From NCBI GenBank assembly GCA_963978905.1, contig OZ022257.1, positions 23,141,274-23,205,273 on the forward strand: a stretch of 64,000 nt of DNA, read 5' to 3'. Position numbers and translations under genes: made by a program. The notes under the pieces are model-generated. The model searched no databases. It was not told the origin of the DNA and saw nothing but the letters and a program-made list of their open reading frames with translations. Below are positions 14,501 through 24,296 of this stretch, piece by piece (the stretch's first letter is position 1; the number at the start of each line of letters is the position of its first letter). Source of the DNA: Trichostrongylus colubriformis. Taxonomy: Eukaryota > Nematoda > Chromadorea > Rhabditida > Trichostrongylidae.

Positions 14501-15595
14501 TAAATAAAGCTTTACTCGTTAGTGGCAATATCCTTTTGTCAGTCCACGATTTTCCGGATGGTCCCTTTATCACTTCCTTCCTTTACGTTCGAATGTTTTC
14601 TAACCTGAAGAGTTCTTTTTGCTGTAACTCATCATGGGGGACGGCTGAAAGTTCTACAGTAATCCTCATTGACCTGACTCACAAACATAAACAAAATGTT
14701 CAAAACGCTCTTCAGACATTTCACCCCGCTGAACAATCCAGGCAGTGGCTATGGGATTCCGTCTACGTATTTCTTCCGCCAGTACGACGTTTTTGAAAGG
14801 ATTTTCATTGCCTCACTGGTTCAAAACAAGTAAAAAAGAAGAAAACAAGATATAATGAGCCAATAGAAATTTTAATCGAAGACCTCTCTAAGGCTGAAAG
14901 ACGAATAAAGCCGTACGATGCCATTTGCCGTACGCATTTTTAGTGAATTGCTCACATCAAATCAAATTCCGGAGTCCGACAAAAGTGTATGTGCCCACTT
15001 TCAGGAATACCCTTTTAAGTAGCACGATTTACTGCACTCTTCGGAAAAACGTGCTTTTACCAAGCTCTGAGCTCGTTGAATGTTTTGGAGCGGCCGTAGT
15101 TGAATTCATGGTAATTGGTGCCCTTTCCAGGAATCGCGCTGAAATGTTCGCGAGTCTGATTGTTGGAAAGCATCGGAGTGCATAGCTCTTACAGATACAT
15201 AGAGGACAAATGATCCAAGAAGAGCGGCGAAGCTCTTCTCAAGATTTGAAACTTCAGAAAAATGCATTGGATAAACATGAGCGCGGTTTTTTCCGAGGTC
15301 AGGATCGTAATCGCGTTCATAGTTTAAAAAAACCTTTTTTCCATCGCTGATATGTTTTCTCTTATTTTCATGATGTCGTTTGTCCTTCCCCCCTTTGCGG
15401 TTGCTGTACATTCAAATAAGTAAATAAATGAATAGGTGCAGAGATGACCAAAGCAATAACGTACTGGAATTGTTGTATGGAGTCCGTCCACTAGGTCGAA
15501 CGGCAGCGTCGTATTCTTGCAACAAATCGCACACGGTCATCTGCTCACGCCACGCCTGATAGTTGGTCGTGTGACGATCGAAAGTGGTCCGTTTA
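2633..15595 (-). CDS. Cys-loop ligand-gated chloride channel subunit, glutamate-gated (GluCl/LGC) type, 5' end missing
   Basis: Subunit of a pentameric, plasma-membrane, ligand-gated anion channel of the GluCl/GlyR/GABA-A superfamily. Exons on the minus strand, 5' to 3': 15465-15595, 14430-14497, 12795-12863, 12588-12710, 10378-10430, 10048-10130, 9844-9981, 7828-8019, 7015-7083, 5955-6021, 5372-5501, 5039-5300, (one uncertain exon), 2768-2877, 2633-2705. Each has GT/AG borders, mostly TTTCAG acceptors, and the phases agree except across the uncertain loop exon. Visible landmarks: [14 protein letters not shown] near the N-terminus, [22 protein letters not shown], a Cys-loop with 13 residues between the two Cys, a second Cys pair in loop C around SKTNTGEYSC, four TM segments, and a stop two residues after LEEQ. 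The second loop-C Cys pair favours GluCl/GlyR over GABA-A receptors. The fourteen exons encode about 520 residues. No signal peptide or ATG was found upstream. I cannot assign a particular glc/lgc gene. Confidence 0.9.
2965..3644. mobile_element. Foldback made from two mariner 3' ends
   Basis: Two arms (about 2965-3293 and 3301-3644) are inverted copies joined almost head to head. Each outer end carries a mariner-like terminus (ggttgatcggaaagttttga). Each arm encodes the C-terminal part of a mariner transposase: the plus arm reads [18 protein letters not shown], where the D of APSDY is the third catalytic Asp position of mariners. The N-terminal and central catalytic parts are missing, so no active enzyme is encoded. 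It lies in an intron of the channel gene. Confidence 0.8.
4610..4707 (-). CDS. Possible extra loop exon of the channel gene
   Basis: A 98-base segment with a CTACAG acceptor and a CAA|GTAAAC donor whose phase (one base carried in, none out) would join exon 5039-5300 to exon 2768-2877 without a stop. It would add about 33 residues to the cytoplasmic loop. The peptide ([11 protein letters not shown] at its start) resembles nothing I recognise, and loop sequences are poorly conserved, so the phase fit is the only support. Confidence 0.3.
5955..8019 (-). CDS. Channel gene: exons of TM1 to TM3 and the pore
   Basis: Exon 7828-8019 completes loop C (GEYSCLR), then TM1 ([20 protein letters not shown]) and the pore helix TM2 ([19 protein letters not shown]). 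The A-A-R-V entry resembles GABA-A beta subunits and fits anion selectivity; proline at 2' is shared with GABA-rho and GlyR-beta. Exon 7015-7083 gives the TM2-TM3 linker ([17 protein letters not shown]), which couples binding to gating. Exon 5955-6021 finishes TM3 ([14 protein letters not shown]). At the TM3 site where ivermectin-sensitive GluCls carry glycine, this subunit appears to have a bulky residue. The intron at 6022-7014 contains a tRNA-like foldback element. Confidence 0.9.
6332..6508. repeat. tRNA-like (SINE-type) foldback
   Basis: Inverted arms 6332-6400 and 6439-6508 each contain a Pol III B-box-like sequence (GGTTCGAGTCC) followed by a shared tail ending at gcatccttgtagtaac. The loop is about 38 bases. 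A related tail occurs near 51550 (aaagcttttgtccctaagcc). I could not fold a complete tRNA, so I call it a tRNA-derived repeat in a channel-gene intron. Confidence 0.6.
7190..7430. repeat. Interspersed repeat, copy 1
   Basis: The stretch around gagacagggtggcatagg and gagacacagaaacac matches, in inverse orientation, about 62540-62650 (gtctccgcctatgtcaccct). It lies in the intron between the TM2 exon and the next exon. The open frames that cross it are low-complexity and show no domain. Confidence 0.5.
9844..15595 (-). CDS. Channel gene: exons of the extracellular ligand-binding domain
   Basis: Seven exons encode the agonist-binding domain. 15465-15595 carries the N-terminal helix ([20 protein letters not shown]) and ends at a strong GTACGT donor. 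14430-14497 gives [18 protein letters not shown] and 12795-12863 gives [19 protein letters not shown], the first beta strands. 12588-12710 holds loop A ([10 protein letters not shown]). 10378-10430 and 10048-10130 give the strand before the Cys-loop and the Cys-loop itself ([15 protein letters not shown]). 9844-9981 begins [11 protein letters not shown] and enters loop C at TCHSKTNT. Introns range from under 100 bp to more than 2 kb and contain repeats. Confidence 0.9.
13010..13560. repeat. Interspersed repeat R2, copy 1
   Basis: Matches 31140-31660 over several hundred bases, for example gagatgcctagtatcaggac and ccaaaaacccgagaaatagg. Divergence is clear, with substitutions and indels. It lies in the channel-gene intron between 12864 and 14429 and does not look coding. 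Confidence 0.65.
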
Positions 15596-15642
15596 CTGTA
15601 ATCAAATAAGTAAGGGTAAGTGTAAGTCCACCCAACGAATAC

Positions 15643-15724
15643 ATCCCTTGTAGAGTTCTCACATTGCAGTTTTCATCGAACCAGTGCTTCGAACCCTTAC
15701 ATTTTATGCACAAGAACACTTCAA
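15643..15724 (-). CDS. Possible upstream exon of the channel gene (Cys-rich N-terminus)
   Basis: A TTTTCACAG acceptor is followed by an open frame containing CIKCKGSKHWFDENC. With a donor at GAT|GTATTC it ends in the phase needed by exon 15465-15595 across a 47-bp intron. A better-looking donor (AAT|GTGAGA) lies inside it but gives the wrong phase. If real, it adds three cysteines to the mature N-terminus, unusual for this family. The ATG and signal peptide would lie still further upstream. Confidence 0.35.
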
Positions 15725-15989
15725 CTGTGAAAAGGGCAAAAGTGCTCCTTGAAGAAGTAAAATGAAAGTTTTCGCACGCGCACTAAATCGAAACTTCTGG
15801 AAGTTTCATAGTGCAGCTCTCGTCAAAGCAACCGGTAGGGGTAGAAAAAAAGGAAGGTGGAAGGAAATGTTCGCTTTGGAGCGAATATTCGAGGTTAAAA
15901 GGGGTAATCGATAGGGAAACCTGGGCTGATTAGCGCTACATTGTGGTCCTTCGTCGCGATCTCCCCCGCAGTGCAAACTGCTCAGACCA

Positions 15990-16310
15990 GCTTTCCGAGT
16001 TGTTCACTGTAGATTGCCATTTTTTGCTATATATCGTTTATTTCATGATGATGTGAAACGAGTGAAACAACAAACAACAACAAACAAGTGTATGATTGTA
16101 ATGGAAAATTAGTGGAATAATAAAAATTAAAAGTTCTTTTATGATGAAAAAATCTATTTCGAATATAGAATACTTGACAAATCATGGCATCACGAATTAC
16201 GCTTAGCACAATGCCAAGTGTCGTGTGTGCAGCTGCTGCACTCCAGACGGTATGCAAGCCACAGTAAGACCATACCGTAAGCTAGAGCTGCCTCTTCCCG
16301 CTATCTAAAG
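15990..16310. repeat. Interspersed repeat R1, copy 1
   Basis: Shares cgagttgttcactgtag, a gtgaaacaac stretch and a distal cataccgtaagc-type segment with the sequences at about 32660-32960 and 52790-53090. Similarity is moderate. Open frames here are not conserved between copies. Confidence 0.5.
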
Positions 16311-17219
16311 GTGATGAACTTCTCAGGATGACAGCAGTGGTGCAACTCATTCTGAGTTTGACACGGTGTGAAACGCTCATGAAGAGAATTTTATACATGG
16401 AAATTTGAGAAAACAGGGCAGGGTTGAAGGGAACATGGCAAAAGTTTAGTTCTTGTTGCGCAACAGGGTTGTACGCGGTACAGCAACGCCACTGCGACTG
16501 GTGCTTGCATAGTAATGTTGTTATAATCGCATACATTCTTTTACCACAAAAGTCACTATTCTTATGCTCTTCGAGCTTACTGCACTGAATTGACTCCAAA
16601 ATGATTTCCTTTTCAGAGATTTTTTTCCAAAAGGAGTAATTCCAAGTTATCACCAACCGCGTTACTCTGCTTGATACTTCTTACATCAAAAAAGTTTCGC
16701 TCACCCTTTAACATCGATTTCTTAAACACTTCTCTGTGCCTTCGTTCCTTCCATCCTGTATTTTTTTTCTTTTAACACACCAATCGGCTCTTTAAACCTT
16801 TGAGGGTTTTTGTATTTGAGTGGTTCAAAATCACTAAGTTTTCACATTTCACAGCGATTCTTTCGTTTTGAGATCAGATGTGATACGCCATCGGCAAGAC
16901 CCTCTACTTCAGCTCACTCCTAGGGTGGAGCACCCCATTACTCATTTCCAGTTGCTGTGAGAAGAGATCGGGTGCTACGACTGACCAGTTGAGCCTTGTA
17001 TAATAGATGCGGGGGTAGATGTATAAAACTAAGGAACACTGGCTTTTTCGTGCGATACAAATGCAAAAATGTGACTGTGAGTTTTTTCCGAAAATGTGGT
17101 ATCACATAAGTGCTCTATCATCGAATACTTTAATCAGCTCGCGTAATCGTGCATCAACCCGAGCAATCTTTTGTTAGCCATGTTATTTACTGTATTTAAG
17201 GCACATTGCTTACTAACAG

Positions 17220-18044
17220 AGAAGGTATTTTACTTCCCATGGAACTTTGAAATGAGACCCGGGGGGGGGGGGATCGAGAGAGCTTCGAACGCTGATTATA
17301 ACTGTGAAAATCAAAATTGCCAAATGGCATTCTGAAGCGAGTTACAAGGGGTCAAAATTTGCTTGTGACACCTCATTGGCGAGGCACTTTGCCATCAGAC
17401 GGTATGTCGAAATGGCCATTTGCAATGAGACACATACCACTGTTCGCGCTTTTGAATAATGATCTCAAATCTGTATTCAGAATCTGTCAAACAATTACCT
17501 GAATGAAATTATGAAGGTTTTTCTGAAACAAAGAGTAATACCATTTCATAGTATATTTGGGAGCCCATAGCGCGCGAGCCATACGTTTTCACGCGGAACC
17601 CAGTGTGATATTCGTGTTCAGGGGATCAAACTACCCTATGGGCAAGTTTTCAGCCAATTCGAGAATTTGACCAAATCTCGGAAAAATTGATGGGCTATTG
17701 GCTATCAACCCATTCAACAAAGGAGTAGCCGTTGACCCTTGCCCAGCAAATGCTCTTATTTGGCGCTTGTTACGTGCGTTTAGTGTGATGGGCAAGTGTG
17801 ACAGGTGTATGTAGGTTATCTTGATCAGGTTGCAGGAATTTTTGTCGAAGAAATTTCAAAAACTATTACTTCACCCCCTGGCCACCCCCAGTTTTCCAAA
17901 GTTGGACCTGAAACTTTGACCCCTCGTAACTCGCTTCAGGATGCCATTTGGCAATTTTGGTTTTCACAGTTATGATCAGCGTTCGAAGTTTTATCGATCC
18001 CCCCGGGTCTCATTTCAAAGTTCCATGGGAAGTATATACCTTCC
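17220..18044. mobile_element. Non-autonomous TIR (foldback) element
   Basis: Arms of about 130 bp are inverted copies: aaggtattttacttcccatg at the left against its complement at 18010-18044, continuing through a gccaaatggcattctgaagcg phrase. The left arm contains a 12-G run. The internal 17400-17780 segment is related to 48166-48549, so this is a family with several members in the window (fragments also near 53345-53500 and 55690-55830). No transposase is encoded. Confidence 0.7.
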
Positions 18045-20559
18045 CTTGTAAGAGCTCGAAACATCCCTTCATTTGTAAATGTTTAAATCTCATTCTCTTC
18101 GCTTTCCAAAATCAAATCCACGATACTGTGCTATTTTAACTGACTTCAGGGTATTCACCGATCAGCTGTGACTTTTCATTTTCATTAAATTCAGCGCTTT
18201 TTCATTTCTTTCGAGAAATGCACAGCACAGAAACCCTCAGAAACTTCGGGTTCTTATGGGACTTCCCGTGGTCGAAAACTGCATTCGAGATTGGAACGTA
18301 ACATGACACCTCCGAAAGCCGACTACTGAAAGTGCAGCGAAACTGCTAGCTCGTTAGCCAGTTTTCTGGCTAATCGTGAATGATGGCGAGAAGTAACGTT
18401 AGATCTCACTATTTTCAGTGCGAGACGGCAAAGAAAGTAGTGCCTTCTCTATCGAAAGTGCAATGTCCTATTCTTCCCTACGACACAAGCAATCCCTCAA
18501 ATGCCCAGTGAGGTATCAGGTGACCGATGAGCGTGGACCAGAGACTGGGCCAGAGGCCAGATGACATGTGGAGGTCGCATGGAACCCGGAAGCTGCTGAT
18601 GTAGACAAATGCACCGCGAAAGGCATTATCGTTATGAGTGAATGCGGATTGCGGGAGCACCACACGAAACTTAACCTGGTGAAGCATTGGAATGAGGAAA
18701 TATTTCGAGAGATATGCCCCTCCAAATCAGCCCTGACGACCCTTCCATGGTTGATGTATCGGAGCATCCCTCAAAAACGTTAGGTTATCAGATAATCATA
18801 GTAGAACACCGACTGAACTTTCTCAGAGATCACTCAGATCACCCTGAAAATTAGAAAATTCCTAAAACGGTAGATCACAGAGCGTACCTCTACAGATCGT
18901 TTGCCATGACAGCCCCTTTCCAGTCCAAAATAAGACACCCTCGAGAACTCAACTTTTGCTCGACTTTGCAACTTGGTCGACAACATCACAGATGCCGATT
19001 GCTAGTAGGATAAAGTCTCGTCACCCTCCCCAAGTTATGCGGTCTCACTCCACTACAAAGACAATGATGGAGGTAATGTGAGTAATAAGAACACCGAAAC
19101 TGGGTCATGCAAATGAAAGCTGAGGGCCCCAAAAAGATTATTTTTTGTAATTTAATTTAATTTAATTTAATTCTTGATGAGAAAGAGTACCCCATGTTTT
19201 ATGAGAGCCGTCTTCTTCAACAGCTCCGACTTGTTTTATTCCGGTCCGCCCCATTTTTCGGCCTGATGCGCTCCGTTCGAGAGTGAGGAGCGCAAAAAGG
19301 GTTTTTTTATCGGGTTTTTGATCGTTTCATTCCGTTTGTTTCAGTTTAGCACTGTTACGTCGACCTTCATATTTGATGATCTTTTCATATTTGGCCCGAG
19401 TCACCCCCAACATTGCCTTTAAAGAAACAAAGGATGGGACACATTCTCTTGATCGATCCATTTGTGAATACGTCACACGCTCTTCTTTCATTCCGCGATG
19501 ACTTTTGATTGTTATCTGACCTTCACAATCAGTGACTTCAGCCAGACGACGTACAAAAATCGGGATTTTCTCTGGCCAGACTATTATTCAAATGCGAAAT
19601 TGCCGACATTGGGAAAATACTTAGAAAGTTCTGCGGAATTTGTTATACTGTAGAAAGTTAGCTTGACGTGGGTCAGAAATAGGACAAGGAATATGTCATT
19701 TGCCGCTGTAGCCGGTTGCTACCCTGAATCGCTGCCCGAAATCATCATTCTGAAGAGGACTCGTCAGAGATTCGTTCGAGGAAGTAAATTTGAAGAATGG
19801 AGCTTTAATGACTTTTCAGCGGTTAATACCAATAACATACAATGGCGTACCCTCATGCAATGCCCTATAACTGTGAGTGAAAGTCGAATGGGACACCTGA
19901 AGTGGCGTGGAGAAGCGCCCATCATCAAGCATGGAGAAAGGAGAGTATTTCGTTGGAATGGATAATCGTCTGTTCGAATGACGGCTCTTATGTAAAGACC
20001 TGCACTAAAGAAACCGTTGGCCGGACGGAATACCAGTGGAACCCCATCTTGAAAGGTGGCTTTCTGCTACAATCATAATTTTCAGTCGGAGGAATAACGG
20101 TTTTCAGTGTGATTCTACTTTTAAATTCTATCTTTCATTGCCATGAGGTAATTTGAGGTAATTTTTGTTCGGAGACAATGGGAGATTTCTCAGCAGGGGT
20201 TCGAAATGGAGTAATTATGTTAGTAGGCCTGAGAAAAAGGCTGTAAGCGTCTAGGTATCAATGCGAGCATTTCTGTTTACTGGATTCATAGTCTTGCCGT
20301 CGTGCCTTATAAACCTGTTGCATTAGCCAGGACTCACCGGATCTTGAAAGAATCGTCCACGAGAGTTCATGAGTTAAATTTTTTCTATGTATTAGGTTGA
20401 TTCATAATAAATCGGACAAATGGTAGTGATGATTTCTAGAGATCATAACTCAGTAACGAATTAACGAAAATGGACGCGCGAGGTACCGTTGGAATGAGTA
20501 TGAAAAGCTCTTCAAAGTACCGCAAAATAATCACTCCAAAGTAAATTCATTCCGCCACA

Positions 20560-22246
20560 ATGCCGCACGATTTCAAGCGGTCCAGAGACCACATCCGCAA
20601 CGTCATACTATTGGGTCATTCCATAAGTAGTGTCGTTTTTTCCAGCAAAAACTTTTGCCATAAAATCACAATTTTTTGCAGCATATCATATATCATTCGG
20701 AAGTAAATGTCCTGCTCTACAAAATGACATGTTCAGTTCTGAGTATGTTACAATGGCGCCGACATTTAGGCTGGCGAAGAGGTAGGTTCAGCAGTCGAAA
20801 ATTGGCCAAACCGGCAATCAATTAAAACACTATATTTCACTTCAAGAAAATCAACCAGTCATGTGTCGCGTACTTAGTCCTGACCTCTCCTGCAAGTTCC
20901 ACCAGTCAATTGCTAAAAATGTCACGTCGCTCTTTTTCCACATTTAGTTTTTCCGCCACAACTCGGTGATTTTATTCAATTTTTTCGCACCAAGGCAAGA
21001 AAATTTTCTCAACCAATCAGTTGAACGAGTGGTGAAATATTAAGAACAAGTGGTGGGTAGGAACAGGGGAATACCACTGACCGGATTAATTAACTTTCTC
21101 ATGGAAAAAATAAATTGTGAAAAATGTCACCTGGACCCCTATCACATGGTATTAAAACTCCATCTGAATCGCAGCCAAAACAAACTAAAAAGATGTTCTC
21201 GATAGAGTAGGAAAGGATCTTCGAAATGGTTTATAAAACAATTCTAAGCAAGGAGTTTGAAAGAGAAAATTTCATTTTGCATAAGTGTGGGTGCTTTCGA
21301 AAAAAAGATTCTAGAAAAAGAACGACACGACTTCTTGATCAACTAAAACTGGAAATGTAGAAGAGGTCATGACTAGGTACGCGAAACATGACTGGTTGGT
21401 TTTTCTAAAGTGAAATATAGTGTTTCAATTGATTGCCGGTTTGGCCAGTCTTGGTCGGCTGGACCTACCTCTTCGCCAGCCTGAATGTCGGCCCCTTTCT
21501 GACAAACTCAGAAACTGAACATGTCATTTTGTAGAGCAGGAAAAACTCTTTCAAATGATGTATGATATGCTGCAAAAACTTGTAATTTCATAGGAAAAAT
21601 TTAAGCTTGAATAAAAACGACATTACTTATGGAATGACCCAATATTTATATCGCTATCTGGCCAGGAACCCGCGGATATCGGCAGACGTCTGATAGAAGT
21701 TCACAAGGAGCATGGCCCCGGCAGAAGTACACTGTAGTTGTAGCATTCGAAGTTTGCGTCAGGCGACTACTCCATCGAAGACGAAAACCGCGGTTGGTGG
21801 AGCGTACACGGCGTAGAGTACTGGGAGCTGCTCGATGAAGGTACCACAGTATCCGCCGACGTCTACGTTCGCCAATTACGAGAATTGAAGGCCAATGTCC
21901 AAAGTTCGCTACGGCGGCGGTCACATGTCTACTTCCAGCACGACAACGTGTCTACTTCCACAGACCGCACTTCGCAAGATCGACCAAGGCCGAGCTGCTG
22001 TCGTACAGTTGGACCGTACTTCTATGCCCACCGTACTCCCCAGACCTGGCCCCTTCAGATTTCCACCTTTTCTCCCACAGCCAACGCCACCTGGACGGCC
22101 AAGACTTCAAAACTCGCGACGGGGTCAAGGCGGCACTCGGCAACTTCTTCGAGCTCCAGCTTCCGGCCTTCTGGAGCAAGGGCATCCATGATCTGCCTAT
22201 ACCGTGGCAGAAGGTCATCGATAAAGATGGAGTATATTTCAAGTGA
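20560..22246 (+). pseudogene. Mariner transposase pseudogene
   Basis: Begins MPHDFKRSRDHIRN at 20560, is split by the nested element, and resumes about 21645. Recognisable segments in shifting frames include ELLDEGTTVSADVYVRQL and HVYFQHDN (second catalytic Asp region), PPYSPDLAPSDFHLF (third catalytic Asp), and a C-terminus ending GVYFK before TGA at 22244-22246. Several frameshifts and stops rule out activity. Confidence 0.8.
20611..21642. mobile_element. Nested 1,032-bp TIR element inside the mariner
   Basis: Starts ttgggtcattccataagtag and ends with the inverse, flanked by TA at 20609-20610 and 21643-21644. The arms stay inverted-complementary, with mismatches, for about 300 bp (for example gccggcaatcaatt near 20810 against aattgattgccggt near 21430). 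I see no transposase in the centre, so it is a long-TIR non-autonomous element of Tc1/mariner-like insertion type. Confidence 0.8.
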
Positions 22247-22635
22247 ATCCCTGTCGTCGTAATAAAGTTGTACGACAATGATTAAAATTGGTCAATTTGT
22301 CCGATTTATTATGAATCAACCTAATAGATTCACTTTACTAGAAACTGTACATGAAGGAAACACAAGAAAAGCCAAGAAATATCCTTTAATCCAAAGCCGA
22401 ATGCGTCCCTGATCACATCCTCTTTTCTCCTGGATCCATCGTGGCCATCTCCCTCGGACACTCCACCGAGGACTTTGAGGAGCTGTATCTCAGCCACATT
22501 CTTGCCTTTTTGCATGCGGCTTAAATAAGCGAATACAGCACAAATATCTGTCTAATAATAGAACCCAAATCTCCGTGTACGGTACCTTCAAGCATATAAG
22601 GGGTGAGATGGTCACGATCATGGATCCGCGATTAT

Positions 22636-23028
22636 ACAGTCCATTTCCCGACGGCTGGCAGGGCGAGGCCTACGGACTTGTGTCGATCTCTCTCACCCCG
22701 CCACACACTCTCACCCAACTCTGTAGGCCACACCCTGCCAGCCTTCGGGAACTGGACTGTAGATTGTTCGGCACTGTTTCATTGAATTATTTTTAATTAT
22801 TATTATTAACATCAATTTTAATTATTATTATTAATATCAATGTTATTAATTATTATTATTAATTGCTAATTTCTATTTTATTATCAGTTTTTGAAGGATC
22901 CTAGCTCCTTACGGCGGCACCACACTATGTAGCGGATCACTGGTGAATACATAGAACTAGCTTTGAATTAGTGCATCAGATGACACTGTGTTGATAGCTG
23001 TATGGAAGGATGATGGAAATGGATGAGT
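22636..23028. repeat. Foldback plus AT-rich repeat; source or sister of the copy at 48.7 kb
   Basis: The stretch cagtccatttcccgacggct to aggcctac (22636-22673) pairs with gtaggcc to actggactgt (22726-22763). It is followed by a TTAATTATTATTATTAA-rich stretch. Bases 22667-23028 recur at 48726-49087 with no difference that I can see. Confidence 0.8.
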
Positions 23029-24183
23029 GGTGCTTAACACTCCTATTCTGGGTTGCTCCCGCGTATCTTCTCGTCGTGGAACAAGATATTGGTAATGCAA
23101 TGCGATGGGGTTTATAGTTGACAGGGCGAAGCGCTGTTTTGATCCGTCCAGACAGTGTGGAACAACTTATCAGTTCTCCTGAGTGATGACAAGATTGGTT
23201 GGCTCGCGCTGATTTCTAATCTTATATCCCGTATGGGATTTTGGCTAGCCCATCTCTCCCTTCAGTGCAAAACAACAAGTAAAACGCTGGTGCAAAGAAA
23301 TTCCAACCAACTGGGTTACTTAACCTCCGAGTCTATATTTAATGGAGAACTGCGACCCTAACCTCGCACAGAGTCCCCGCATGCAAACTGTGGTCTACTT
23401 GAACTCGTATCAACAACAGAAACATTATCATGAACTCGGAAACGACCATGCTTCCCGAATCTCTCACCTCAGACTAGGATATCAAATTTCAGCAACAGGA
23501 AGATAGCCACTAGGCCATGATGTGTGCCACATGATTAGAACATTTCTAAGAAGAAACTAATGTGCGAAAAGTGATGCCGCTTACCATGACTTCTTTTTAG
23601 CTCTTCGTGAGCTAAGAAACGGTAGTGAGACGAGTATGACTGTGAGAATGACATGAATGTTCATCGGAGGTCGGTCATCACACGTTCGGCTCGAATCGGC
23701 TCGCAACGACAAAGACTCGTTCCTATAAAGCACAACAACCTACTGGTGTCAATGAACTCTAATGATGCGGCTATTGTGTGGACGAACGTTGTGAATCGAA
23801 AAGCGAGTCAGAAGTAAAAAGGAGCCTCGCAAAGTTATGAACTAAAGTAATGATTGTATCGCTTCAGAGAACGATGAAAACAGCAACAAGGCATACTTTA
23901 GGGAGTGTGAAAGTGAGCTAAAATGCTCTATCCACGCTCTCAACTACACTTGCCCGCGTTTGATTCACGCCCAGAGCAAGTATGTGGACGTTGACGCTTG
24001 CTTGCCCTTCTTGTATAGGTTTTTCACATAATCGCTGTGCCCGAAAGTCTCTATTCACGTCAGATTCTCAAATTTCCGTCAGCTCGTATAAGGGAAAGTA
24101 CGCTGAGGTTCTTTCTCGAAGATAGACTTTCAGGAACAATTTTTTCTTGTGGCTATTAGGCCATGGAGTAGTGTCATGCAGAA

Positions 24184-24296
24184 AATAAAAAAATATTAAG
24201 TGTCAGTGAATCAATCAATCGTCAGTAAATCAATTGCTTATTAGTAATTGATTCACTGACGATTGATTGATTCACTGACACTAAATATTTTTTATT
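24184..24296. repeat. Near-perfect hairpin repeat
   Basis: The arm gtgtcagtgaatcaatcaat (from 24200) pairs with attgattgattcactgacac (to 24280); the arms extend to 24184 and 24296 with few mismatches and a loop of about 9 bases. Inside each arm tcaatcaatc-type words repeat. It resembles a tiny palindromic MITE. Confidence 0.75.

Larger units (their letters stand above)
15725..20391. other. Repeat-rich region upstream of the channel gene
   Basis: Apart from the R1 copy and the TIR element at 17220-18044 I see no supportable gene. The channel's missing 5' exon and promoter could lie here. Open frames up to about 120 residues occur on both strands without domains or convincing splice sites. Part of 19250-19410 resembles a diffuse repeat also seen at 11730-11890, 26750-26960 and 54340-54480. 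Confidence 0.45.
20392..22324 (+). mobile_element. Degenerate mariner transposon
   Basis: Termini ttaggttgattcataataaa (20392) and the inverse at 22324 are flanked by TA on both sides, the mariner/Tc1 target duplication. The inside encodes a broken mariner transposase (next entry) and is interrupted by another TIR element at 20611-21642. Without that insertion the element is about 0.9 kb, shorter than a full mariner (about 1.3 kb), so coding sequence is also deleted. Confidence 0.85.

Noticed and set aside
21885..22262. Plus-strand open frames of 98-125 residues as possible host genes
   Set aside because: They overlap the frameshifted mariner transposase, whose conserved motifs account for the sequence.
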